This document shows, one piece after another, positions 1 to 7,485 of a DNA stretch of 16,728 nucleotides. Made by a program: the position numbers and the translations under genes. The notes beneath the pieces are model-generated. The model made no database searches. It saw only the letters and a list, made by a program, of their open reading frames with translations, and had not been told where the DNA came from. The DNA comes from JAGXIT01 sp049293335 (lineage in GTDB: Bacteria > Patescibacteriota > Saccharimonadia > Saccharimonadales > UBA4665), in the NCBI GenBank assembly GCA_049293335.1, contig JBATSO010000060.1:1-16728 (forward strand), read 5' to 3'. Every line of letters begins with the position of its first letter. The stretch's first letter is position 1.

Positions 1-311
<311 letters not shown>

Positions 312-492
312 TTACGACCTATGAGACGACTCCACTTTGTGTGGAAACGGCTCATAGGTATATAAAGTGCATTGACTAGTTATTGGTGTGGAAACACACT
401 AGTAAGCAGTTTGTTTTAATTGCTTTAACAACTCTATATCCGTCTAATTTTGTAATGGACATCGACCTAGCGCCTTTCAGGCGCAGAGACAC

Positions 493-513
493 GAGACAAG
501 AGACAAGAGACAA
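493..513. repeat. Tandem heptamer, three copies
   Basis: The unit GAGACAA occurs three times in succession within the 23S-5S spacer, and partial matches flank it. It looks like slippage-type sequence and no function is evident. Confidence 0.85.
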
Positions 514-580
514 GAATAAAATTGTTTGCAGCAGCAAAGCTGCTAAAACAATAACTCTCGGTAAGACCGAGACAAACTAT

Positions 581-608
581 TCATGACTCATACCTCATGA
601 CTCATACC
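581..608. repeat. Tandem 14-bp repeat, two copies
   Basis: The 14-base unit TCATGACTCATACC at 581-594 is repeated exactly at 595-608, just upstream of 5S rRNA. It may be a local duplication in the spacer. Confidence 0.9.
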
Positions 609-633
609 TCTGTGCTGTAGAGCGGCACATCGT

Positions 634-745
634 CGGTGCCCATAGCGAGAGGGAAATACCTGTTCCCATACCGAACACAGTAGTCAAGCCTCTCAGCGGT
701 TACAATACTTGGGTCTTCTAGCCCTGGGAAAATAGCACGGTGCCG
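634..745 (+). rRNA. rrf: 5S ribosomal RNA
   Basis: The conserved 5S landmarks are present in order: CATAGCGAGAGGG, then TTCCCATACCGAACAC, then AAGCCTCTCAGCGG, and a closing arm ending in CTGGGAAAATAG. The ends were set by pairing helix I (CGGTGCC at 634-640 with GGTGCCG at 739-745, two G-U pairs). This gives a length of about 112 bases, close to the usual 110-120. An alternative, perfectly complementary CGGCAC lies just upstream at 623-628 and could compete for the 3' arm, so the 5' end is less certain than the 3' end. It is followed at once by a strong hairpin terminator. Confidence 0.93.
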
Positions 746-844
746 TTTTAATAAAAAGAACTCCCTCAAGGAGTTCTTTTTATTTACCTCAAACTTCTTA
801 TGCTCCACTGACCAAAACGGCACCGTGCTATTTTCCCAGAAAAT
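739..844. repeat. 5S-terminator element, copy 1
   Basis: This is the first copy of a unit of about 107 bp that recurs at 896-1002. It begins in the last bases of 5S rRNA, includes the terminator hairpin and about 30 bp of shared unique sequence (containing TTATGCTCCACTGACC), and ends with an inverted copy of the 5S 3' end (814-839). The 26-base 5S tail at 724-749 is exactly complementary to 814-839, so the region forms a large interrupted palindrome around the terminator. Confidence 0.9.
750..784 (+). terminator. rRNA operon terminator hairpin
   Basis: A perfect 15-bp stem (750-764 with 770-784) has a 5-base loop and starts five bases after the 5S 3' end. The stem is A/T-rich at the base, so its outer part reads as a U-tract from either strand. 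It could act as a bidirectional terminator. Confidence 0.85.
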
Positions 845-866
845 GAATAATCAAAATAGCTGCAGC

Positions 867-891
867 AGTACTTTTGCAGCGCAAAAGTACT
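867..891. repeat. Hairpin between the two 5S-derived repeats
   Basis: A perfect 11-bp inverted repeat (AGTACTTTTGC at 867-877 and its complement at 881-891) is separated by three bases. It lies in the 51-bp spacer between the tandem elements and is next to a small GCTGCAGC palindrome. Its function is unknown. Confidence 0.8.
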
Positions 892-895
892 CGCG

Positions 896-1002
896 GGTGC
901 CGTTTTAATAAAAAGAACTGCCTTTAGGGAGTTCTTTTTATTTACCTCAAACTTCTTATGCTCCACTGACCAAAACGGCACCGTACTATTTTCCCAGAAA
1001 AT
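896..1002. repeat. 5S-terminator element, copy 2
   Basis: This is the second copy of the unit at 739-844 and is nearly identical. Differences are confined to the hairpin loop region (one base longer, CTGCCTTTAGGG in place of CTCCCTCAAGG) and one G-to-A change in the inverted 5S tail (CACCGTACTA against CACCGTGCTA). The stem remains largely paired, which suggests that structure is retained. The plus-strand 5S portion in this copy is only the final GGTGCCGTTTT. Confidence 0.9.
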
Positions 1003-1333
1003 ACTTCATTAAGACACTGGCTTAAAAAAGAAATATTCGAGTTTCTGCTAAATAATTATGAACTACAACTGAAACTACTTGGCCTTCGCAGGATTACTTA
1101 GCAATATCGCTAGCCCAGAAGAAATTTAAATGTTGTTAAAAATAATTGTTACAGTGTGAAACAGATAAAATTTTACAAAAATGTAGATTTTTTGATGTTG
1201 TAAATATAGCGATGATATATTCACTACATCGTTGACCCAAGTAGCAGAAACACCTATCATGAAGGAGTAAAACTCTAGTTCTATAGAGTGCTACGAATAA
1301 AAATCAAAAAACAAATATAAAGGAGTTACGCAT
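1003..1333 (+). other. Intergenic region upstream of the surface-protein cluster
   Basis: No gene is evident in this 331-base AT-rich stretch. It holds a probable promoter (1192-1221), a leader of about 105 bases that includes a small stem (ACTCTA with TAGAGT around 1273-1288), and the ribosome binding site of the first surface gene. Confidence 0.6.
1192..1221 (+). promoter_or_regulatory. Probable promoter of first surface gene
   Basis: A -35-like TTGATG (1192-1197) and a -10-like TATATT (1216-1221) are spaced by 18 bases. They would give a transcript with a leader of roughly 105 bases before the start at 1334. The call rests on consensus matching only. Confidence 0.5.
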
Positions 1334-1340
1334 ATGCGTA
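1320..1340 (+). promoter_or_regulatory. Ribosome site and palindrome over start codon
   Basis: AAGGAG lies 8 bases before ATG at 1334. The 14-base perfect palindrome TACGCATATGCGTA (1327-1340) contains the start codon. It could be a protein-binding site or a small occluding structure, or it could be chance. Confidence 0.6.
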
Positions 1341-1954
1341 CGCAAGCAAAACTAGTTGTAGCTTTGCTGGCTGTAGTCGCGGTTTTAGTACCGTTTGGCT
1401 CAGCTTCGGCAGCTACATCAACAAGCCTCTCGCAGGTTATTAATGCGGGCACGTTATCTGTTGATATCGTGGATGGTTCGGGTGTATCAATCGCAAGCCC
1501 AGCGATTTCATTTGGGGCAACATCGTTTGATTTTGCCTGTCAAACAACAACAGCAACCTTAGGTACGGCTACCCAAAAAATAGCTGTTAAAAACCCTAAA
1601 AAAGCTGGTGTAAAGATTGACTTAAATGCAGTTACCCCTGCAACCGACAAGTGGACACACACGAACCTAACCGATGTGTATAAATATAATGATGCTGCTG
1701 GTACTGGTTGTACAAATGGTCAGATGACCGTAAGTGGTGGCACATTCACTAAGACCGCTGGTAATGGTACACCTACGTACACGATGCCTGTCGGCGCGTT
1801 TTCGAGCACTTCACCTGTAACGCTCTTTAGCAACACTGGTAACGTGCCTTACAATGGTGAGCTTACCGCTTACACATTGTCACAAAAGATTCCTGCTGAG
1901 CAGGCCGATGGTACATATTCATTGCCAATGAATATCACCTACGTTGCTCAATAA
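1334..1954 (+). CDS. Secreted WxL-like beta-sandwich surface protein
   Basis: The product (206 residues) begins with a typical signal peptide: basic MRTQAK, a hydrophobic stretch, and cleavage after about residue 26 (SASA). The mature protein is Thr/Ala/Gly-rich with two cysteines (C69, C126), which suggests one disulfide. It ends in IPAEQADGTYSLPMNITYV, which resembles the closing strands of WxL-type and spore-coat-U-like domains. It is clearly related to residues 240-421 of the product of the gene at 3609, sharing the (L)S(V/A)DIV..SGVS, F.CQT, YKYND/YDYND and IPAEQ motifs. There is no membrane anchor and no LPXTG, so retention would be non-covalent. A good ribosome site (AGGAG at 1321-1325) fixes the start. 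A 14-bp palindrome (1327-1340) spans the start codon. The exact family is not certain. Confidence 0.9.
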   Translation: MRTQAKLVVALLAVVAVLVPFGSASAATSTSLSQVINAGTLSVDIVDGSGVSIASPAISFGATSFDFACQTTTATLGTATQKIAVKNPKKAGVKIDLNAVTPATDKWTHTNLTDVYKYNDAAGTGCTNGQMTVSGGTFTKTAGNGTPTYTMPVGAFSSTSPVTLFSNTGNVPYNGELTAYTLSQKIPAEQADGTYSLPMNITYVAQ

Positions 1955-1971
1955 GGGGCAGAAATGAAATG

Positions 1972-2025
1972 AGGAGAGTTCTCTCTCCTTGATTACGGCA
2001 GCGGATTCATGCCGCTGCCGTAATC
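1972..2025 (+). terminator. Double hairpin after first surface gene
   Basis: Two adjacent hairpins follow the stop codon at 1954. The first has a 7-bp stem (1972-1978/1983-1989). The second has a perfect GC-rich 14-bp stem (1991-2004/2012-2025) with a 7-base loop. No U-tract follows, so it may act as a transcript 3'-end stabiliser or processing barrier rather than a classical intrinsic terminator. It would allow higher levels of the first gene's mRNA than of its downstream neighbours. Confidence 0.6.
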
Positions 2026-2144
2026 CCTAAAACTCAAAGGTGACGTTGTTGCTGAAAAAGTGCTTAGACGCCGACAAAATTTGCGAATTAGGCCGACTAA
2101 CTATCTAGCCAAAGAAAGCAAAAGCATGTACAGTAAAGAGCAAG

Positions 2145-3605
2145 ATGAGACTGAAAAACCAAGTACGAGTTTTGCTCGCGAGTGTGATAGCTCTATTGTT
2201 ACTTACTCCTGTGCACTTTGTTGCAGCGGTTGACAACTCAGCAATAGGGATTACCCCTGCATATCCGAGCGCGGAAAATCCACGCACGGGTACAATATTT
2301 ATTCATACCATCAAGCCTGGTGAGGCTGCCAAAGATGGCATTCGAATATATAACTACACTAAAGACACGCGCACGGTGGAGTTGCGAGCGGTTGATTCGG
2401 TTATGGCAGTTGACGGGTCGTTCTCTTGCCGGCAAGATGCCGAAAAGCGATCAGAAATGGGACTGTGGGTAAAACTTGAATCGCAAAAGGTTGTACTAGA
2501 GCCTGAGAGCGATCAGGTGGTGCCATTTACCATAAACTTACCCGATAAGGTAAGCCCCGGGGAGCATGGTGGCTGTATTACTGCTCAGGATAGGCAGAGC
2601 TTTGCGAAGTCGACTGGTGGGGGTGTGCAGCTTGGGTTCCGTAGCGCAATCCGAATCGCGGTCACGGTGCCGGGGAAGCTTATTAAAGATATAGTCTTTA
2701 CTGGCATTACGGTTTCTAGGGACGCCGACAATTTTATACTTTCACCAGGGTTGCACAACAAAGGTAATGTTTCGCTCGACGTTAGTCAGCGCATGCAAGT
2801 TACCGATATTTTTGGCAATAAGTCAGAGATCAAAAAGGCAGATTACCCTGTTATGCCAGATGCAAAAACAAGCTGGACGTTTGCCTTTGCCCGACCGTTT
2901 TGGGGCAACATCTACAAAGCAAACACGTCACTAACGTATAACAGTAACGCCTTAGCTGGGTTAGGCGAGAAGAATGATTCGCCCAAAAAAATAAGCAGTC
3001 AAACGGGTTATTTTTTCGTTATGCCGACCCCGCAGGCACTTGTTGTAGAAGTAGTACTTGTACTGTTGCCAATTCTTATCCTCGCAACCATTATGCATAA
3101 GCGAAGACAGAAGAAGCATTTGCGCAAAAAGTGGAGTGAATACGTTGTGAAGCCTCACGATACGCTGGTGGAACTTGCTGCGAGTCGCGGTGTACGCTGG
3201 AAGCGAGTTGCTAGAGTAAACCATATTAAGGCACCATTTATCCTAAAAACTGGTCAGAAGCTACTGCTTCCTTCAACGGCCAAAACGAAAAAAGCGAAAG
3301 ATTGGGTTGTTGAAGACACGCCAGTCTATGAAGATGCGGCAGATACTGTACTAGAGGCACCGACTACTCAGCCATCTCGAGCTAACCGTCCGACTGCCAG
3401 CCAAGAGCCAGTGGTGAAATACGTTGTGATGGCACCGCCCCGTAAAGCAGCAACCAAACGTAGTAAACGCAAATATGACTGGGCTCAACCAGCTTTGTAC
3501 TATGCTGATTCTGAAGAGGCTGCTGCAGCAGCCGTAGGCAAGGCCAAGCCGAAGAAGAAAGCAACTGCTGTCAAAAAAAAGCCAACGTCTAAAAAGAAGT
3601 CGTAA
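2145..3605 (+). CDS. Membrane surface protein: DUF916-like ectodomain, TM, LysM, basic tail
   Basis: The product has 486 residues. A signal peptide (about 1-28) precedes an ectodomain (about 30-285) whose opening (GITPAYPSAENPRTG, then PG...D.I.IYNYT) resembles the DUF916/WxL-partner domain found beside WxL proteins in Firmicutes. One transmembrane helix lies near 298-317, followed by the strongly basic HKRRQKKHLRKK. A LysM module then spans about 332-377 (YVVKPHDTLVELAASRG, ending in GQKLLLP). The tail is very Lys/Ala-rich (about 430-486). The positive-inside rule would place LysM and tail in the cytoplasm, which is unusual for a peptidoglycan-binding module. The start has only a weak ribosome site (AGAGCAAG). 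The gene is three bases upstream of the next one. The DUF916 assignment is moderate, the LysM assignment good. Confidence 0.88.
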   Translation: MRLKNQVRVLLASVIALLLLTPVHFVAAVDNSAIGITPAYPSAENPRTGTIFIHTIKPGEAAKDGIRIYNYTKDTRTVELRAVDSVMAVDGSFSCRQDAEKRSEMGLWVKLESQKVVLEPESDQVVPFTINLPDKVSPGEHGGCITAQDRQSFAKSTGGGVQLGFRSAIRIAVTVPGKLIKDIVFTGITVSRDADNFILSPGLHNKGNVSLDVSQRMQVTDIFGNKSEIKKADYPVMPDAKTSWTFAFARPFWGNIYKANTSLTYNSNALAGLGEKNDSPKKISSQTGYFFVMPTPQALVVEVVLVLLPILILATIMHKRRQKKHLRKKWSEYVVKPHDTLVELAASRGVRWKRVARVNHIKAPFILKTGQKLLLPSTAKTKKAKDWVVEDTPVYEDAADTVLEAPTTQPSRANRPTASQEPVVKYVVMAPPRKAATKRSKRKYDWAQPALYYADSEEAAAAAVGKAKPKKKATAVKKKPTSKKKS

Positions 3606-3608
3606 CAC

Positions 3609-4874
3609 ATGGGGAGGGCAAGACGCAGCGAAGCCCCCAGGCACAAAAACCGACGAGCGGTTGCTCTATGCATGGCTATATTTTTATGTTTACTAGGGTT
3701 TGCACCAATCAAAACTGCACGGGCAGTTGGAGTGTATGTGCAGTCTGCAACTGCCACGGGAAATGCGGTGAAAACCTTAAATGTGGCGCTTACTAGTCCT
3801 GCAAGAGTGGGTAATTTGATAATTGTAGTGTGTGCAGCGGGCGCAACCTCTACGATGAGTATGGGTACGACAGGGTATTTGGTTGCTGCCCCGTCGGCTG
3901 GCACAACTGTTTCGCAGGCCATCTTTTATAAAGTTGCCGTAGGAGGCGAAACAACAGTGACTTGCAATTCAACAGTTGCAACACGTCTTGGGGCGCACAT
4001 CTATGAGTACAACGGTACCCTTTCTTCAGCCCCGTTTGATGGCACCGCCACGGCGAGCAGCACAATTGGAACCGCACTGACATCGGGTAGTTTTACTCCC
4101 ACTACTACCAACAGCCTCGTATTTGCAGGTTTTGTGGCAGCGGGTGGTACGGGATTTACCCCCACTACAGCTGGTGCAACAGAGCGTACAGATTTTAGGG
4201 CCACACGTCACTACGGTGGGACAGATATAATGGCAACTACGGGTGGTGCAAAAGCGATAGCTGTCACTAACACCGCATCTGGTGCGTGGCGTGGGCAATT
4301 AGCAGTTTTTAAGCTTAAACAACCACTTTTAAGTGCAGATATTGTGAATGCGAGCGGGGTTTCAGTTGCCGCGCCAGCTTTAAGTTTCTCGGCCACAACA
4401 TTCGGGTTTAATTGCCAAACGGTTGCTGCTACTCTGGGTGTGACTACAGAGCAGTTGTCGGTTAGCAACACTACAGCTACTCCAGGTTGGGCGCTTTCAA
4501 TTGCGGCGACCAGCGGTGCGGCGGCTACGTGGTCAGATGGCGGTACCAATAAATACGATTATAACGATGCAACGACGGCAGGCTGTGCAGATGGCACAGA
4601 CGCCGATACATTTGCAGGGCAAATGACGATCAACCCTAGTGTCGCTACAATTACGCCCGCTGCGGGCTGTACCGCAACAGGCGTTGCAAAAGGTGCGCAG
4701 ACAGCTTTTATTGAGGGCACGACAAATGCTATCACTATAGCCACGGCGTCTGCTACGGCGCCGATAAATTGCAGATGGAATATTACAGGCCTGGCTTTAT
4801 CTCAGACCATACCAGCCGAACAGGTGAATGCCACATATTCTCTCGGGTTAACCTTAACGATAATTGCACAATAA
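3609..4874 (+). CDS. Secreted two-domain surface protein with WxL-like C-terminal domain
   Basis: The product has 421 residues. An extended n-region (MGRARRSEAPRHKNRR) and a hydrophobic core end near TARA (about 39). Domain A (about 41-235) is a Thr/Ser/Ala-rich beta-sandwich with VGNLIIVVC, YKVAVGGETTVTC and EYNGTLSSAPFDG. This is a pattern common in bacterial surface proteins, but I cannot name the family. Domain B (about 240-421) is paralogous to the gene at 1334. It contains a W-A-L motif (294-296) and cysteines at 269, 326, 354 and 388, and ends in IPAEQVNATYSLGLTLTI. Gaps to neighbours are 3 bases upstream and 2 downstream, so it is almost certainly co-transcribed and translationally coupled. 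There is no transmembrane anchor and no LPXTG. The ATG at 3609 lacks a clear ribosome site, and reinitiation is likely. Confidence 0.9.
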   Translation: MGRARRSEAPRHKNRRAVALCMAIFLCLLGFAPIKTARAVGVYVQSATATGNAVKTLNVALTSPARVGNLIIVVCAAGATSTMSMGTTGYLVAAPSAGTTVSQAIFYKVAVGGETTVTCNSTVATRLGAHIYEYNGTLSSAPFDGTATASSTIGTALTSGSFTPTTTNSLVFAGFVAAGGTGFTPTTAGATERTDFRATRHYGGTDIMATTGGAKAIAVTNTASGAWRGQLAVFKLKQPLLSADIVNASGVSVAAPALSFSATTFGFNCQTVAATLGVTTEQLSVSNTTATPGWALSIAATSGAAATWSDGGTNKYDYNDATTAGCADGTDADTFAGQMTINPSVATITPAAGCTATGVAKGAQTAFIEGTTNAITIATASATAPINCRWNITGLALSQTIPAEQVNATYSLGLTLTIIAQ

Positions 4875-4876
4875 TT

Positions 4877-5791
4877 ATGGTATCGAAAACACGTCACAAA
4901 CAACTGATTCTCGGTTTCGTTTTGTTTTGTACGGCTTGGGTTATGCACGGTGCATCAGTGTCAGCAATCAATGCTGAGTTTCAGCAAACCATATTGCCAC
5001 GGCCGTGCGATGTTATTACGAACGTTGCGGTTGACGGCACTGTAAGTTATACACTTCCACCTGGCTGTGGTATCGTTGTGTCGCCACCTACAGCACCAAT
5101 CATACCGCCAACAACTAATTTTTCAGCCATATCGGGCGGGGGGCAGCCCAATGCTTCCCCCTTTAGTCCAGTAAGTCGGCTGGCCAGCCAGCCACCAGCC
5201 CCGCCTGCTCAGTCATTACCACTCCAGAATGTCGACTTATTAATACCACCTATTTTCTTGCCAAGTGGTGCCCACGAACAGCCGATCGGCGGCTATGTAT
5301 TACTGGCTAACACGACTCAGCGGTTTACGTTTCGACTTTCGAATGACTCTAGCCAATCTCCGCTAAGGAGCCTGCAGGTAGTGGCGGTTTCGGGTGATGT
5401 TTTAACCATACGGTTGACACCTGGCGGCCAACAAATCCAGATTAAAGCAGGCAAAAAAGTACCAATAGATTTCGCCTATGATTCTATGCCAGATATGGTA
5501 CTTACCTTTCAGCGCGTTATGCCAGATGGCAAGGTGGTGTTACGGGCATATTTTCCCGCTCAGCCACTTATAGACGATGCGGTCGGCGAAACAAAATACG
5601 CCTTTTACGCAAATATGGTTATTCTTACGGCCGTTACCATAGCATTCTACGAGCTTTACCATGGTTGGTATTTGTTGAAGCATAAATTGCCCAGTAAGAA
5701 TTGGTGGGTCGTACATGAGCATGATCCGTTTTCAGACCATGCGCCAAAATTGCGTACAAAACATCGTAAAAAAACGCTCAAACATTCATAG
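4877..5791 (+). CDS. Proline-rich exported protein with C-terminal membrane anchor
   Basis: I do not recognise this 304-residue product. A signal peptide (about 1-30, MHGASVSA) is followed by a stretch with two cysteines (C44, C64) and a Pro-rich linker (about 64-130, with PPTAPIIPPTT and PPAPPAQ). A compact beta-rich region with FTFRLSNDSSQ and IKAGKKVPIDFAYD follows. One transmembrane helix (about 241-260) leads into a basic, aromatic-containing tail (KHKLPSKNWWVVHEHDP..., ending in KHRKKTLKHS) that is predicted to be cytoplasmic. An in-frame ATG exists at 4769 inside the upstream gene. The ATG at 4877 was preferred because it directly precedes the signal peptide and sits two bases after the previous stop. 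No ribosome site is visible. It is probably a membrane partner of the secreted proteins in the same operon. Confidence 0.85.
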   Translation: MVSKTRHKQLILGFVLFCTAWVMHGASVSAINAEFQQTILPRPCDVITNVAVDGTVSYTLPPGCGIVVSPPTAPIIPPTTNFSAISGGGQPNASPFSPVSRLASQPPAPPAQSLPLQNVDLLIPPIFLPSGAHEQPIGGYVLLANTTQRFTFRLSNDSSQSPLRSLQVVAVSGDVLTIRLTPGGQQIQIKAGKKVPIDFAYDSMPDMVLTFQRVMPDGKVVLRAYFPAQPLIDDAVGETKYAFYANMVILTAVTIAFYELYHGWYLLKHKLPSKNWWVVHEHDPFSDHAPKLRTKHRKKTLKHS

Positions 5792-5822
5792 TATACGTGG
5801 CTGGCGACAGACTGGTATACTA
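5789..5822 (+). promoter_or_regulatory. Extended -10 promoter within inverted repeat
   Basis: TGGTATACT (extended -10, TATACT at 5816-5821) lies 12 bases before ATG 5834, implying a leader of only about 5-7 bases. An inverted repeat TAGTATAC (5789-5796) and GTATACTA (5815-5822) brackets the region and overlaps the -10 and the upstream stop codon. It is a possible operator. No good -35 is visible. Confidence 0.5.
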
Positions 5823-5833
5823 GGACTACAACC

Positions 5834-6838
5834 ATGAGTATAATGCCAGCGGTGAAAAGGGAAAACTTGTTTTGGACGCTCAGTATGCTTTTGCTTTTGG
5901 CTGGGTTATGCACGCCGAATCAGGTTTTTGCTGAAGATTATAACGTGAATGCCAGTGTGCCCTATCCGGCACCGACCCAAGCGGCCACTATTGTAACCCC
6001 CGCCGCCAACACGGTTGTGAATAATGCTCAGCAGACTGTGACGGGCGCCTGCGAACAGCTGAATCCGCCAACCGTGGTGTCTATTTGGCGAGGTGGTGTG
6101 TTGCTTGGTTCGGCGCCGTGCAACAGTGGCGGCTACAGCGTGGCAGTTGTGCTTAGCCCGGGCCCGAACACATTGATTGCGCGTACTGCCAATGCGAGCC
6201 AAATCTACGGGCCAGATAGTAGCGGTCGTGTTGTCACGTTCGAACTTCCCGCAGCACCAATTGAACCTTTGCCGCCAGCCGTTACCCAACCAACTTCACC
6301 TGCTCAACAAACGACGGCCATCAACGCTGGCAGCAGCAATAATTTGACACTTACGACTGCTGTTCCATTTTCGCTCTTGAGCACTACCGATGAAGTTAGT
6401 GTGCAGGTTGTCGTGCAGGGCGGTCAGCAGCCCTATGTTGTCCAGATAAACTGGGGAGATGGCAGCGTGGAGAGTTTTCAGGTAAGCACACCAGGAACGT
6501 ACGAATACAAGCACAGCTACCAAGCCAAAAAGATTTACCAGGTTGGGATAAAGGTGCGCGACGTGCTCGGGTCATACACTGAATACGCCTACACTGTTAT
6601 AACAGGCCAGAGGGCAAACACAGCTTCAGATGGTAGTAAGACAACGAATGTACCTGGAGTTCGTAAGGCCACTACTCATGATCAGGGCTGGCTTAAAGGG
6701 TATTACATAGCGCTCGGCCTTTTCATAATATTTTTGGTTGTTTCAAGCTACCGTTTGGGCTTTCGCCGAGCAAAAAAACGGTACCAAAAAGAAGCTGAAG
6801 AGGCCAGGCAAGTGAAAAAAGTTGTCAAAAAATCATGA
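5834..6838 (+). CDS. Membrane-anchored Ig-like/PKD surface protein
   Basis: The product has 334 residues. The signal peptide (about 1-33, NQVFA) is followed by an Ig-like module (about 50-138, with PAANTVVNNAQQTVTG, C73/C96 and GPNTLIARTAN). A Pro/Thr-rich linker leads to a PKD domain (about 185-258) with the hallmark INWGDGS, HSYQ and YQVGIKVRD. A transmembrane helix (about 287-305) is followed by the basic, Lys/Glu-rich tail FRRAKKRYQKEAEEARQVKK. Such domains mediate protein-protein or carbohydrate contacts outside the cell. It is likely near-leaderless from the TATACT promoter. Its stop codon overlaps the next start (ATGA). Confidence 0.9.
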   Translation: MSIMPAVKRENLFWTLSMLLLLAGLCTPNQVFAEDYNVNASVPYPAPTQAATIVTPAANTVVNNAQQTVTGACEQLNPPTVVSIWRGGVLLGSAPCNSGGYSVAVVLSPGPNTLIARTANASQIYGPDSSGRVVTFELPAAPIEPLPPAVTQPTSPAQQTTAINAGSSNNLTLTTAVPFSLLSTTDEVSVQVVVQGGQQPYVVQINWGDGSVESFQVSTPGTYEYKHSYQAKKIYQVGIKVRDVLGSYTEYAYTVITGQRANTASDGSKTTNVPGVRKATTHDQGWLKGYYIALGLFIIFLVVSSYRLGFRRAKKRYQKEAEEARQVKKVVKKS

Positions 6839-7401
6839 GCAAACGAAAAATTACTGGCGTTGTACTTTTAGTTTTGTTTCTTTCGGGCGGTGTGTGGGCA
6901 TATAGCTGGTGGCACCGTTCTGCCGAAACGACTGTTGGTCAAACGGGGCAAAGCCAAACAGATGTTTTGGGCAGCCAAGTATCTTTAAGAAACTGGCACA
7001 CCACGTTTTTCGAGACTCGGTATCCACAGTCATTACGAGTTCTACAGCAAAATGAGATTGCCCAGGGTATGACCACGGGGCAATATGTATTGAGTGCGGT
7101 TTCACATACGCAGTCTGATCAAGTTGCAGCCACAGTGGGCACCATAGGAAACTTGCAGCTGGCAGATTTACCTTCGGTCAAGTTCCGACAGGGAAGTGCT
7201 GACTATGAAAGAGTTGACCGCAGCTTTGCTCCCGCAGGGGCAGTGGTATTTCATAAGAATAGCTCATACGAAACAGCTGTGTTTTGGCAGCAGGGCACTC
7301 AATTTGCAGAGGTTGTAGTGAGCGGCTCATCGGCACGCCAGGCCGAGCTTGAGGAAGCGTTGCAGGCGATTGTAACAAACTGGCAGTGGCGGACTAATTA
7401 A
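6835..7401 (+). CDS. Small membrane-anchored extracytoplasmic protein, unknown function
   Basis: The product has 188 residues. A short basic N-terminus (MSKRK) and one transmembrane helix (about 6-23) act as a signal anchor. A soluble extracytoplasmic domain of about 150 residues follows, starting with FFETRYPQSLRVL. The start overlaps the previous stop by 4 bases, a standard coupling, which ties it functionally to the PKD protein. Its plan resembles the minus-strand gene at 13939-14475: a similar helix, then a YPxSL motif, then a beta-rich domain ending in an amphipathic helix (AELEEALQAIVTNW). The two may be distant paralogues. No enzyme motif is seen. Confidence 0.85.
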   Translation: MSKRKITGVVLLVLFLSGGVWAYSWWHRSAETTVGQTGQSQTDVLGSQVSLRNWHTTFFETRYPQSLRVLQQNEIAQGMTTGQYVLSAVSHTQSDQVAATVGTIGNLQLADLPSVKFRQGSADYERVDRSFAPAGAVVFHKNSSYETAVFWQQGTQFAEVVVSGSSARQAELEEALQAIVTNWQWRTN

Positions 7402-7485
7402 TCAAACAGGTTTTCCAGTAGCAACTGATGATGAATGCTGAACGAGAGGTGTTCCAAGCAGTAGCATTTCAGAAGGGAGATAAGC

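Larger units (their letters stand above)
312..633 (+). other. 23S-5S internal transcribed spacer
   Basis: This stretch of about 320 bases separates 23S from 5S and carries no tRNA that I can see and no convincing ORF. It is unusually long and structured. Hairpins include a 9-bp stem at 317-325/351-359 with an inner 5-bp stem (331-335/341-345), ACTAGT arms at 375-380 and 398-403, a 6-bp stem at 470-475/479-484, a longer imperfect stem at about 521-552 and a stem at about 556-569. It also holds two short tandem repeats, listed separately. The hairpins are probably rRNA processing or antitermination structures, which is an inference. Confidence 0.7.

Noticed and set aside
383..586. Plus-strand ORF in the 23S-5S spacer
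   Set aside because: It crosses spacer hairpins and tandem repeats, has no ribosome site and shows no recognisable motif.
470..608. Possible CRISPR-like repeats in the rRNA spacer
   Set aside because: Units are 7 and 14 bases in direct tandem without spacers, so they are simple tandem repeats.
602..981. Two overlapping minus-strand ORFs with the same first 19 residues (602-823 and 784-981)
   Set aside because: The shared N-termini come from the duplicated 5S-terminator element. One ORF lies antisense to 5S rRNA, and neither has a ribosome site or protein-like composition.
3351..4744. Several antisense ORFs of 60-140 codons across the 2145 and 3609 genes
   Set aside because: They are composition shadows of the plus-strand genes, whose signal peptides, domains and tight spacing identify the real coding strand.
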